From Cinnamomum chago (lineage: Eukaryota > Streptophyta > Magnoliopsida > Laurales > Lauraceae), in contig CP142456.1 of assembly GCA_038049695.1 (NCBI GenBank), positions 68,909,922 through 68,973,921 on the forward strand: a DNA stretch of 64,000 bases, in the 5' to 3' direction. How positions within the stretch are numbered: position 1 is the first letter of the stretch; every line of letters begins with the position of its first letter. The notes under the pieces were generated by a model that was given only the letters and a program-made list of their open reading frames with translations, ran no database searches and had not been told where the DNA came from. Shown piece after piece: positions 36,111 through 45,767 of this stretch. A program made the translations under genes and the position numbers.

Positions 36111-36518
36111 GAGAAGGCACTCAGATTTTGAAGTAACCTTAGAAGAAAAGGAATCACTCCCCCAAATGCACATCTGCTGTGCATATTATGTGGTATAGAA
36201 AAACAAATCCAGCAACCAAATATTTTGATTTTGGGTGTATAATAGACGGAACAAGGTTTTCCCATTTTTAAAGGTGCTCTGGTACTTTCAGATTTGCTGA
36301 CAATGATTTGTCATTCATGGGAATCTGAGCTGTTTCAAAGAAGGGGTAAAGAAACTACACACTGTTTCACAGTCCTCATGGAAGAAAATGAATAACAACG
36401 TCTTCAATCACAAAGAGAGTTTCGAATAGGAAGCGTATGAGCTAATTAAAGAAGAGTAGCATTGGGAAGGAATGAAGCAACCAAGGCAATTAATTGTCAT
36501 ATTATTTGTCCAAGGAAG

Positions 36519-36685
36519 GGTTGTTGCTTTGGTGCAATGGTAAAAGTCTTGGGTGCCATGTGTGAGAACGCAAATTTGAGACCTGTGAGCAACTACTTTG
36601 TGAAAAAAATCTAAAGGTTATGTCCATCTCTAATATGGACCCTCCCAAGACCTTGCTTCGGTGGGACCCACATTGGGTAATAACC
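36519..36685 (+). mobile_element. tRNA-derived SINE (Au-like), + strand
   Basis: It has an A-box-like TTGGTGCAATGGTAAAAG, a degenerate B box ('atttgagacctg'), and an end 'cttcggtgggacccacattgggtaat'. It is the same family as the copies at 34258-34446 and 36793-36925. Confidence 0.75.
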
Positions 36686-36789
36686 TTTTAGTATTTGTCC
36701 AACTTCCTGTTCATGTTATAATCGAGAAAAATTAATTCAAACATACATACGTATACATACATACATATGTGTGTGTGTCTATATATAAA

Positions 36790-36925
36790 GAAAAAGGTCA
36801 TCACCCAGTGCGGTCTCACCAAAGCAAGGTCTGGGGAGGGTCAAGACCGGAGACATACCTAACCTTTGGCAATTTTGCACAAAGTGGCCACCTGAGACCC
36901 ATTGCACCAAAGCAATGGCCCTTGT
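36790..36925 (-). mobile_element. tRNA-derived SINE (Au-like), - strand, internally deleted
   Basis: On the - strand it begins 'gggccattgctttggtgcaatggg' and ends 'gcactgggtgatgacc' plus a T run. Part between the A and B boxes is missing. It faces the + strand copy 105 bp to its left. Confidence 0.75.
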
Positions 36926-37288
36926 GTGTGCATGTCTATAATGTGTGTGTGTGTGGGTGGGTTGGGGGGGCGGGGGGGTAAGCTCAAGTATGTCCCACCT
37001 GGGGACGAGGGGATTTCAAGGACTCCTTGGGACCCTCCTCTTTGCAAAAAATCAGCATCAACCGTGGTTTCTATCATCTCCATTTGGAAACCAAAAGTTT
37101 AATGGTTAACATTCAGATCGGTACACTGTCAATCCAACGGTCTAGTAAATTCGGATATGACCGAAAGTTGGTGGACATGTGCAATTCAGGGGGGTCATGT
37201 GTTTGGTCCATTTGAATGGACCAAGGGTGGGCCCTACAAGCATGAGCATACGGAAGTTTATCCTAAGCTTTAACTTAGGAGAGTCTTG

Positions 37289-37289
<1 letters not shown>

Positions 37290-37330
<41 letters not shown>
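37290..37330. repeat. (AT)n microsatellite
   Basis: About 20 AT units; an M2 MITE starts immediately after it. Confidence 0.95.
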
Positions 37331-37333
<3 letters not shown>

Positions 37334-37520
37334 GAAGATTCAAGTGCATCCATCCCTCACCATAGCGTGAGGGACACTTTCCTTTTTGCACATGAAGACA
37401 AGGAAGTGTACCTCACCCTATGTACTTGAAAAGTAACTTTTGTACTTGAAAATTTCCAATTATGGAAGCATCCCTCACCCTATGGTGAGGGATAGATGCA
37501 CTTGAACTTGAAACTTCCCA
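37331..37520. mobile_element. MITE family M2, copy 1
   Basis: About 50-bp inverted ends centred on CCCTCACCATAGCGTGAGGG (left) and CCCTCACCCTATGGTGAGGG (right), each next to 'caagtgcat'. Both sides abut TA repeats. A second copy is in the polygalacturonase gene at about 49156-49335. Confidence 0.8.
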
Positions 37521-37531
37521 TATATATATAT

Positions 37532-37667
37532 ATGAGATGCTCTTTCTCTCACCTTAATATGAGAGATAAGGTGGGGCCCCCACATCCATATCCAACGCCA
37601 CCAATTTAAATGTGAGGGCCACAACCTTATCTTTCATAATAAGGTGAGAGATGCTCTCATAGGATCA
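37532..37667. mobile_element. MITE family M1, single unit
   Basis: Ends GAGATGCTC and GAGATGCTCTC bracket 'ctctcaccttaatatgaga' and 'aataaggtgagag', matching the cluster at 23430-23808. It sits between a TA run and a TC run. Confidence 0.8.
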
Positions 37668-37716
<49 letters not shown>

Positions 37717-37717
37717 T
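37668..37717. repeat. (TC)n(TA)n microsatellite
   Basis: About 17 TC units with one TT interruption, then about 8 TA units. Confidence 0.95.
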
Positions 37718-38099
37718 GGAAATTCTAAAAAACACCCCACTTTAAAAATGCCCCCTTTTCCACCCCTTTTATTTTTGGTCATTGGGCCCATGTTGAGTCA
37801 ATCTACTACCTTTCCCATGAATAGTCACAAGTCCAAGTTTGACACTCATCCAACTTTTCATCTCCATTGGATTGAAACCATGATAAAATGATGCCTCTAA
37901 ACCATTAAATTTTAGGGTCATGGAGCAAAATGTTAGAATGATCTTATGGACTCAAGAATCTGCATATAGGTAGGCCTCATATGGATCTTTCCATCCAATG
38001 GACTTCCATAATCATCATGCATTCCAGTGGACGCAACTAGGAGGGACGTTTTCTCCTAAAAAACGCCCGAGCACTACACAGCGCTCCCCTATATATAGA

Positions 38100-38525
38100 A
38101 CCCTTTTAGTCACATGCTTTTCCTTATTTATTTCAAAACCTCCACAAAATTGCAAAATTTCTTAAGAGGTTTTTGTTGTTGTTGTTGTTGTTGTTGTTAA
38201 TGTTGTTGCAGCTACTGTTGTTAATGGTCTTTAAGAGGTTTTGTTAACCATTAAACAACCTTAACTAAATAAGTATGCTAACAGGGAGGAAAAAAAAAAA
38301 AACCAGAAAGAAAAAGAAGTGAAAGATTATTACTATTGACCTCTCGGTTATGGCTACTCCCGCTTAACCGAATTGCTTAAATTATAAGATTCAATGGAAC
38401 AGGTATCGAATAGTAAGATTCACATCTTAATCCTAAAATTTACCTAAAAATTGAGACTCATCATATAGGTATGAATATTTTTCCTTAATATTCCATATGA
38501 ATAGTAGGATTCCAACAGCAATGCT
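38100..38525 (+). repeat. Dispersed repeat family R1, copy 4, with a (GTT)n run
   Basis: It shares 'cttaagaggtttt..ttaacca', 'cttaaccgaattgctt', 'ataagattcaatggaac' and 'gtaggattccaa' with the other R1 copies. A GTT trinucleotide run is at about 38169-38200, with part of the flanking sequence duplicated after it. Confidence 0.65.
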
Positions 38526-39480
38526 CAATTCAAAATTCCTTAATCTAGTAATGAATGATAACTACTACCTTCTGGTGAAGCACACTTTGGGAATATAATT
38601 CATAGTTGAGTTATTAATACATAGAAATTCCGAATGAAATAATGGAAAGTAACAGCACCGCAAGAAAATGAAGTTCAGAGACTCATTTCATCAGACGCGA
38701 GTGTTTGTTATGAGAAACTCAATTGAAATATTTCTCATTGATGCAATTCGCAGCAAAACAAGGGAGGAAATTGGAGAGAAGAATAAAGCACAGCAACAAT
38801 TCTCATAGTTTAATGCTGGAGATTTATCTCTCTTTACTTTTGGCACATGCCTTTCAATTGTTCATAATGTCACATCCCTTGATTCAACAGGTAAAAGCCA
38901 TGTAGTTTAGCTTTGGGCTATTCACCTTTTTATATGTTATTAGAATCCTCTCACCGATTCTTAAAAGGTGACTTTATCCAGTAATCTACTTACGGAAAAA
39001 TTCCTCCAAACCCAATGGTCAGGACTGTCTCAATGGGTTTGCTTATGGGGTTTGGATCATCACTAAGCCATGGCCAGCTGTGTAATCTCATCTGCCTTCT
39101 TATTAGCATCACCCTACAGATCGATATCAAGTACAATCTTAGAAATTGTGCGCCAAAAGGAAGACCTCTAAGCCATAGATCTCACTAACATCATGGAAGA
39201 TGAGTTCCATCACACACTTAAAAGATTGTCAACCTCAATAGATGACAAAGCTACCTAGCTGGCTAGCCCCATACCCTTGAACCCTCCCCTCTTGGCACAA
39301 CATAGCTCCATACCCTTGACCCTTCCCCTCTCAATCTTTCGAGAGTGTTACTTTCTTCCGAAGTGCTTCCAGTTCCAGAGATGCAAACCATAAACACCAT
39401 AAGAGCCCAACAATAAAACATTTTACTTTGAACAACCATGCTCACTAGGTACAGATTCTATAGGCTAATGATTGATTTTA
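38526..39480. other. Intergenic sequence, no gene seen
   Basis: Short open frames only. A small duplication of 'ccatacccttgaaccctcccctc' occurs at about 39270-39330. Confidence 0.5.
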
Positions 39481-39486
39481 ACTATA

Positions 39487-39900
39487 AGGGGTTGTTTGTC
39501 TTTTACATATGGATATGAAAATGAGATTTACATATGTAAATTTGCTTCGAAAGCACCATTTTCACATGTGGGAACATTGAATGGTTCAAATAAAATAAAT
39601 AAAATCTTCATGTATCTCAAAATCTATGAATGTTAAAGACAAGAAACTAAACATCTTGGGTATAAGAGTCAATAAAAAATGTGAACGGTTTGTACTAAAA
39701 CCTAGGGCCACATGAATCACAAAAAATAAAAAGTGGTGAAGGGATTTCATACCATGGCCTATCCCAGGTGTCTGTACTCTGTACTGACGTCTTCTTAACT
39801 AAAGAGGCGTATAATTGTCTTGCACCTTTTTAGGTGTGAAAATCAAATGACCACAAGCAAACGCGCATGTGCAAATGACAGCAAACAAATGACCCCTAGG
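39487..39900. mobile_element. MITE-like element, family M3, copy 1
   Basis: The left end AAGGGGTTGTTTGT and right end ACAAATGACCCCT are inverted; the interior near both ends has 'acatatg' and 'gtgtgaaaa' motifs shared with the element at 41632-42508. Confidence 0.6.
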
Positions 39901-40337
39901 TAAGCAAATGAGTTCAGCTAAAAGAGCTCTTGTTTTGAATTGCATTTGCACTGCAGAGAAGATGAAAAGACAAATTCACACCTCTCTTGTATGAATATAC
40001 ATGTCATAAATTAACTAAAACCGTGACCAACATACCCAAATACAAACTAGTTGATTTTCAGAGCAAGTCTCATGCATCGAACTTCAGCACAAAGCACCAC
40101 TTACAAAACTAGATTGTGATAACAGAGGAAATAACAGAATCATTGGAATGCAAAAAAATTAGGTAACCATACATACCTACTCACTGTACACATCCTTCTC
40201 TCCTGCTGCTTGAACAAAATCACTGATCCTAGAATTTGAAGCCTCAACGCTACCCCCACCTCAGAATCATCTAAAATCTGCATAATTATCGCGATTCGAC
40301 ACCACCCCACAAAAGGAAACCCATCACAGTCACTCCA

Positions 40338-41327
40338 TTATCCACCAAAGAAGGAGAAAAATCCCTTCTTGGGTTCCTCCTCGACCATTACTGCTTTCAT
40401 ACTGTCCTGTTCCACCAGCCTCCAAGCAGCCTGCTCAAATGCAAGCCCCGCGAGCGTGGGCGGCTTGTTTAGAACAAGTGGGTACCCTCTATTTGTGCTC
40501 CTAATCACCTCTGAATCCTCAGGAATCACACCCAACAATGCCAACCCCAGCATCTCCTGCACATCGAGGACCGACATCATGTCTTCTCCTCTGATCAAAT
40601 CGGTCCGAACCCGGTTCACGATCATCTTGATGTCCTTGATTCCATCGCATTCGAGGAGTCCGGTGACCCGGTCGGCGTCCCGGAGGGCGGTGATGTCGGG
40701 GGTGGTTACAAGGACCGCCTCATTGGCGGGGGTGATGGCGGTGATGAATCCGGCGTCGATGCCTGCCGGGCAGTCAATGAGGACGAAGTCCGGCGGACGT
40801 CGGCCGTCGGAGCGGGACTTGAGGGCGTCGACGAGCCAGATCAGAGCCTTTCCGCCGAATCCGAGGGGGAGCTTCGACCGGGGCTTGGAGATGCAGAGGA
40901 GCTCGAAGTTCGACCACCGCTTGTCGCGGACGAGGGCCTGGTCGAGGCGGCAGTCTCCGGCGAGGACCTCGACGGCGGTGTAGTTGACCCGGTTCTCTAG
41001 GCCGAGGAGGAGGTCGAGGTTGCGGAGGCCGACGTCGGCGTCGATGGCGACGACGGAGAAGCCGAGGCGGGCGAGGGAGAGGCCGACGTTGGCGGTGGTG
41101 GTGGTCTTTCCGACGCCTCCCTTGCCGGAGGTGATGACGACGACGCGGGGTGTGGGGCCTGAGAGCTGGGGTTTCCGGTTCCACTGGAGGACGGAAACGA
41201 TGTGGGTTTTTGGGTTTTTGGGTTGATGGGTTTTGGGTTTTAGGGTTTTAGAGAAGATGGAAGGAGGATTAAGGGAGGGATATGAAGAGGAATGTGGTTT
41301 CAAGGAAAGCAGTTGCAGAGAAGACAT
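40338..41327 (-). CDS. MIND1: Plastid division-site regulator MinD
   Basis: Membrane-bound ParA/MinD-family ATPase that helps place the FtsZ ring at the middle of the chloroplast; in the family it works with MinE and ARC3. Single exon, 329 residues, close to the Arabidopsis protein as I recall it. Residues 1-55 are Ser/Pro/Lys-rich with few acids, as in a plastid transit peptide. The deviant Walker A motif KGGVGKTT is at 69-76 (signature Lys69, P-loop Lys74). AIDADVGLRNLD at 94-105 is the A'/switch I region and FVLIDCPAGID the Walker B region. The end KKGFFSFFGG is the short amphipathic membrane-targeting helix. The central coding part is strongly GC-rich, which opens long frames on the opposite strand. 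No intron is needed; the start is the first ATG. Telobox-like AAACCCTAAA repeats fall inside the transit-peptide codons. Confidence 0.97.
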   Translation of the reverse strand: MSSLQLLSLKPHSSSYPSLNPPSIFSKTLKPKTHQPKNPKTHIVSVLQWNRKPQLSGPTPRVVVITSGKGGVGKTTTTANVGLSLARLGFSVVAIDADVGLRNLDLLLGLENRVNYTAVEVLAGDCRLDQALVRDKRWSNFELLCISKPRSKLPLGFGGKALIWLVDALKSRSDGRRPPDFVLIDCPAGIDAGFITAITPANEAVLVTTPDITALRDADRVTGLLECDGIKDIKMIVNRVRTDLIRGEDMMSVLDVQEMLGLALLGVIPEDSEVIRSTNRGYPLVLNKPPTLAGLAFEQAAWRLVEQDSMKAVMVEEEPKKGFFSFFGG

Positions 41328-41500
41328 TGCTACTACAACAAGAAGAAGAAGAAAGAGGGGAATTACTTTGAGAGATATAGAGAGAGAGAGAGAGGGTGAA
41401 AAGATTTTCCTTGGAAAAGGGATTTCAGAGTGGAGGAAATGCAGCAGCAGTGGTCAGACAAACAGATGAGGGAGAGAACTCAAGAGGAGTGGGGGTGGGG
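41328..41500 (-). promoter_or_regulatory. Probable 5' leader/promoter of MinD
   Basis: A (GA)n tract at about 41377-41394, read as CT on the MinD strand, and AGAAGAAGA-type sequence precede the start. No TATA box is clearly placed. Confidence 0.4.
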
Positions 41501-41631
41501 CACACTTATTTTATAGCCGTCGATCTTGATCCGACGGTGGAGAACTCAAGAGAAATCAAGATCTAATTTGATTTTGGGTTCAAATCCAGTTCGTCGATCA
41601 GTTTATTTTGTGACACAAATTTTTAAAACTA

Positions 41632-42508
41632 AGGGGTCGTTTGTTTCCTGTGAAAGTGATTCACATGTGTAAATGACCCACATATGAGTCATTTGCATAT
41701 GTAAATGACTCACATGTGGATCAGATTCCACTGTTTGTTACTAGCATAACATTTCACAAGTGAATCTATGAATAAGTTGTAGATTGTTTGATGATATCTC
41801 AACATCCAAGCAACATCAATGGTTGAAAATTGGACATATGACCGTGTTTCAGTTTCTGAAGAATATGAACGGTCCTGATTTTACAGGTGGGGCCCAGAAC
41901 ATTAAAAAAATCATAAAAGGCGGACTTGGTATGTTAGTAACAATAGGTTGTATATTATTTGATGATATCTCAACTTCCATGCATCATCAACGGTTGAAAA
42001 TTGAACACATGGCCGTGGTTGAGCTTCTGAAAAATATGAACGGTCCTGATTTTACAGGTGGGTCCCAGAAAAATAAAAAAATCATAAAAGGCGGACTGCT
42101 ATATGTTAGTAATAGTAGATTAATCGAACGGCTATGATTATGTTGATCATATCTCAACCTCCATGCATCATCAACAGTTGAAAATTAGACACATGGCCGT
42201 GTTTGAGCTTCTTAAGAGAATGAACGGTCCGGATGTTAGAAGTGGGGCCCAAAAAAATATAAAATAAAAAAAGGCGGACTGCTCAGTGAGGCACTGTAGC
42301 AGTCTGCCTAGTAACAGTAATGTGTGAAAGTGTTTCACACCTTTTGAGGTGTGAAAATGCAATGCATAAAAAGGGCCATCTTTCACACCATTTACACAAC
42401 TATTTTACACATGTGAATCAAAATCACACCAAACAAACATGATTTTTGTGTATCCATTACCCATGTGATTCAATTACATATGTAAATGGAAAAAACAAAC
42501 GTCCCTTA
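41632..42508. mobile_element. M3-type element with triplicated 165-bp core
   Basis: Inverted ends AAGGGGTCGTTTGTTT and AAACAAACGTCCCTT. Subterminal 'cacatgtg..aaatgac' motifs recur. The core is three direct copies of a unit with 'gatgatatctcaac', 'tgaacggtcctgattttaca' and 'ataaaaggcggact' at about 41785-41948, 41949-42120 and 42128-42290. It sits about 300 bp upstream of the MinD start codon. Confidence 0.75.
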
Positions 42509-43360
42509 AATGATCTAAGTAGATTTGGATTGTGTCATGCAACTTGTGTAAGAAAGTGAAGTCTTATGGGGTGGACCAGCCCTTTGGTGAGGGACGTAGA
42601 CACTGGGGATTGGGGATTGGGGTAAGGAAAGGACAGCTGCTTTTGGTGAGGGAGGAAGGTGACTTCATCCGATGGAAAAAAAGGTTTTTAATCATTTCTA
42701 TATTATTTGATTCATATAGGATATTTATTTATTTTTATAGATTTTTTAATTTTCTATTGCCATCGGCAAAAAAAAAAAAAAAAAAAAAGATTTTAATTCT
42801 GCCATGTTTTTTGTTGCATACTTGCATTACATTGCCAGTCCCAAGTCTGGGAAAAAGGAAAAGGGTTGAAAGTCCGGTTCACACCAATGTTTGATGACAG
42901 TAAAAATAATTAGAAAATGTTTTGCTTTTATCTAGAATCGGGCTAAGCCTAGGCCTCTCCCTATCCCAGCCCGGGCCCGTATGGGACAGAATTTGCTTTA
43001 AGCCCGTTCAATTTAGGACGAGGATTAGACAACACTAAAATATGGTAGAACTAAAAAAAAAAAAAAAAAACAGAGGTGATTTCCTCTTCTCAAAGTTTAT
43101 GGCTAAATTATTGAGGAATCATATGTTTGCAATGATAAAAATGTTTCAATGTTGGGTCCTTGAGGATTATATGAAAGAAAAAACACTGCACACAATTTCT
43201 TTATTTATTTATTTATTTATTTTTTCTTAAATTTAAGTTCAAACGCAAAGTTGCCAATCATTTTGTCAATTGTTGATATTAATGTGATAATCTCACAAGA
43301 GTTATAATCTCAAACTTAATTGCCACAAATAATTGTAAACATTTTGCCATGTTTTTTTTT
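42509..43360. other. Intergenic sequence, no gene seen
   Basis: Poly-A tracts at about 42769-42788 and 43055-43070 and a 'TTTA' run at 43200-43222. A 'cccgggcccg' patch near 42968 recalls family-name-type hAT repeats but has no bounds. Confidence 0.5.
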
Positions 43361-43789
43361 TTTAGATAATTAGCGAAAGGTCCCTAGAATTGAATCTATC
43401 CAGTCTCCAGTCCAAACAAATTCTTTTTAAGGGCTCTGGTCCAAGCAGCTAGATTGTTTGCAATCAGAAGTCACTGGATACAATTTACATGACTAATTTG
43501 CCCTCTTTCAACTGTTGAGGCATCTAATTTTGAATTTTAAATTTTCAAATCTTCCATTCTCCCCCTCATTACAAGGGGGGGCACGATTATTGATTGAAGA
43601 AGATCATTGATTTGTGGCAAAGAACGCAGAGGATTACTTGGCTCCTTGCCCCCTTGGCTCCTTGCCGAGGAAGACAACATGAACAGAGAACCCGGACACG
43701 GATTCGCCCAGTGCTGCTCTTGCTGCTAGCCTGCTACGCCGGACTTTGGTCCAGATGACGCGGAGAACGCAAACGATTGTTTCGATTAC

Positions 43790-44127
43790 TGGTCGGAAAG
43801 GTTGGAGACGATTTGGGTCTTGGCACTAATGATGGGGCGGTAGTCCTGGACAACAAGGAGGCTGTAGAGGGTGGTGGAGGCGTTCTGGGCGGAGGCGTCG
43901 TTGAAGGGTTGGTGGAGGATGTGGGAGAGGGCGCCGAGGAGGCCTGGCGTCGCCATAAGGGGCTCGAGATGGAGATGTTGAGGAGGGTGGCGATGGCGTT
44001 CTCTTAGGCTGCCCGAGAGGAGTAGAGGAGGTGGAGGAGAAGGTGGATGGCGCTGGCCTCGGAGATGTAGGCGCGGGAGTCCGGATCGTGCTTAGAGAGG
44101 AGCCGGAGCTCGCAGAGGGCGGAGTCC
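43790..44127 (-). pseudogene. Captured fragment of a plant U-box/ARM-repeat E3 ligase gene
   Basis: On the - strand the frame reads ALCELRLLSKHDPDSRAYI, then ENAIATLLNISIS, then after a frame change LLGALSHILHQPF and YSLLVVQDYRPII. This order matches the ARM region of PUB38/39-type U-box ligases as known from the family. It is broken by an in-frame TAA (44004-44006, between the first two blocks) and a frameshift near 43957-43966. No U-box domain is present. It is much more GC-rich than its surroundings. Confidence 0.7.
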
Positions 44128-44370
44128 AAATCTCGCAGAGTCCGGATCTCACAGAGGCGGAGTCTGGATCTGCTTAGAATCTGAGTTCAACCTTAGTACC
44201 AGAGAGCGAGTCGTGCGTCTCTTCACGTCGCCGGAGCCCTGAGTTGAATGGCCTTTGCGCCATCGTCGTTGCAGGAACGCTTGCGGTTCTTGTTCCGGAA
44301 CAGGAGAACGAGAGGAGGAAGAAGATGACCCAGAGGGACGGTTCCAGTCCGGGTGAGGTCGGGTCAAGTT

Positions 44371-44925
44371 TGACCTGGTTTCAAAGCCCATAAGCAAATC
44401 TATCTGAGTTTTTGAGAAATTTATCTGTGTTTTTGGCAAATATATATGAGTTCCCAACAAATTTAACTGAGTTTTTGGAAAATTTATCTAAGTTTTTAAC
44501 AAATTTATCTGAGTTTCTAACAAATTTATCTTCATTTTGAAAATTTTAACTGAGTTTTTGAATAAGTCTTTCTGTGTGTTAGGCAAATTTATCTAAGTTT
44601 TTGGAAAATCTATCTGAGTTTTTTCGAAAATTTATTTGCGTTTTTTCAAATCTATTTGCATTTTTTAATTTTATTTAGTCTTTCGAAATTTATTTACGTC
44701 TTTTCAAATTTATTTATATTTTTTTAATTTTATTTGGATCTTTTGAAATTTATATGCCTCTTTGAAAATTTATTTACATTTTCTGGAATTTATTTGGATC
44801 TTTTGATTTTTATTTGCGTCTTTCTAAACTATCTATGTTCTTTTGAAATTTATTTGCGTTTTTTAAATTCATTTCATTTTTCGAAATTAATTTGCATTCT
44901 TTTGAAATTTATTTGAAAAACTCAT
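44371..44925. repeat. Degenerate 19-21-bp satellite-like array in element A
   Basis: Many units of 'aatttatctgagtttttg' type grade into 'ttttgaaatttatttgcgtc' type units. The same two-phase array occurs in element B. Confidence 0.85.
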
Positions 44926-45131
44926 TAGTGTAATTTTATTAATCGTGACTAATTTAATGGTAGTTGACCATTATTAATGGCTTATCCTAGTAATCGTGGG
45001 ATATGATTTGAAGAAAGGGTAAATTAGATATTTTAGGTTTTTAAATTTGGAAAAAGGACCTATTATACTATAATAAAAGATTGTGGACCTAAGGTAATAA
45101 AGTGAAATGTTCAGGGACTTGTCGCCGAATC

Positions 45132-45767
45132 CCCTTTTTTTTTTTGGGGGTTAAGTTTGTCAGTTTCTTATTTACTTCTTTTGGAAAGTCTGGTATGTTT
45201 CTTCCAATTCTGTGCCCCAAACACAAGTTTTTCATAGAATTTGGCTTTTGTTTATACACCCAAATGGTGTTGCCATCATTACTTGTGAACCTAATTTTCC
45301 TTGTGCACCTAATTTTCCTTGTGCTTGAAGATTCGTTGCTTGTGCATCCAAACATTTATAGGGAGGTGATCGTGGTGTTTAACATATCATCTCCATATAT
45401 ATTGTCTCCATTGTTTTTTGTGCTTAAATCCTCAAGGGGCATGAAAAGCTTTCACTCATCAAATTGGAGAGCTTGATCCGTATTAACTCAAATCTAAGCT
45501 TTTTAGCCTGTCTCTTGTATGCTGCTGCTTTCTCATAAGGGGTGCAATGTATGAAGAGTCTTAAGGATAGTCAGTTAACATATCTTCCTAGATTCAGAAG
45601 AAGCAATTAGAGCCAAGGAAACAACATCTCTTTCATCATAACATATTAAAGACATGAAATAAAAGTTATCCACAGAGAAGAGAAGCAAGAAACTGGAAAC
45701 AAACACATGATCTTTGCTCGTAGTTTCCATCCAAAGAAAAAGGCCTTATTACTAAATCAAAATATTC
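45132..45767. other. Intergenic sequence downstream of the polygalacturonase gene
   Basis: A 124-codon open frame on the + strand (45102-45476) is low in complexity and has no recognised motif; the right end is probably the 3' untranslated region of the next gene. Confidence 0.45.

Larger units (their letters stand above)
43368..45131. mobile_element. Pack-type DNA element A, carrying a U-box/ARM gene fragment
   Basis: The left end AATTAGCGAAAGGTCCCT is shared exactly with element B (52704). The right end, reverse complemented, reads GGCGACAAGTCCCTGAAC, an imperfect inverted match. Inside, in order: 'ccagtcc' spacer, a GC-rich cargo (about 43620-44370), a degenerate T-rich satellite array, and a tail ('aaatggtagttgacca'-type, 'aagaaagggtaaattaga') shared with B. 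Superfamily is uncertain (Mutator-like by layout); no target duplication was confirmed. Confidence 0.65.

Noticed and set aside
40369-40983. 204-codon open frame opposite MinD
   Set aside because: It is the antisense of a GC-rich coding region; the - strand frame has complete MinD motifs, and the + frame has none.
40774-41184. 136-codon Arg/Pro-rich frame inside MinD
   Set aside because: Shifted-frame shadow of MinD on the same strand, with arginine/proline composition caused by GC bias.
43826-44152. 108-codon Pro/Ser-rich frame on the - strand
   Set aside because: Out-of-frame reading of the U-box/ARM fragment; the correct frame shows ARM motifs with lesions.
45102-45476. 124-codon hydrophobic frame on the + strand
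   Set aside because: Phe/Leu-rich translation of T-rich DNA with an internal short duplication; no recognisable domain, starts within the end of element A.
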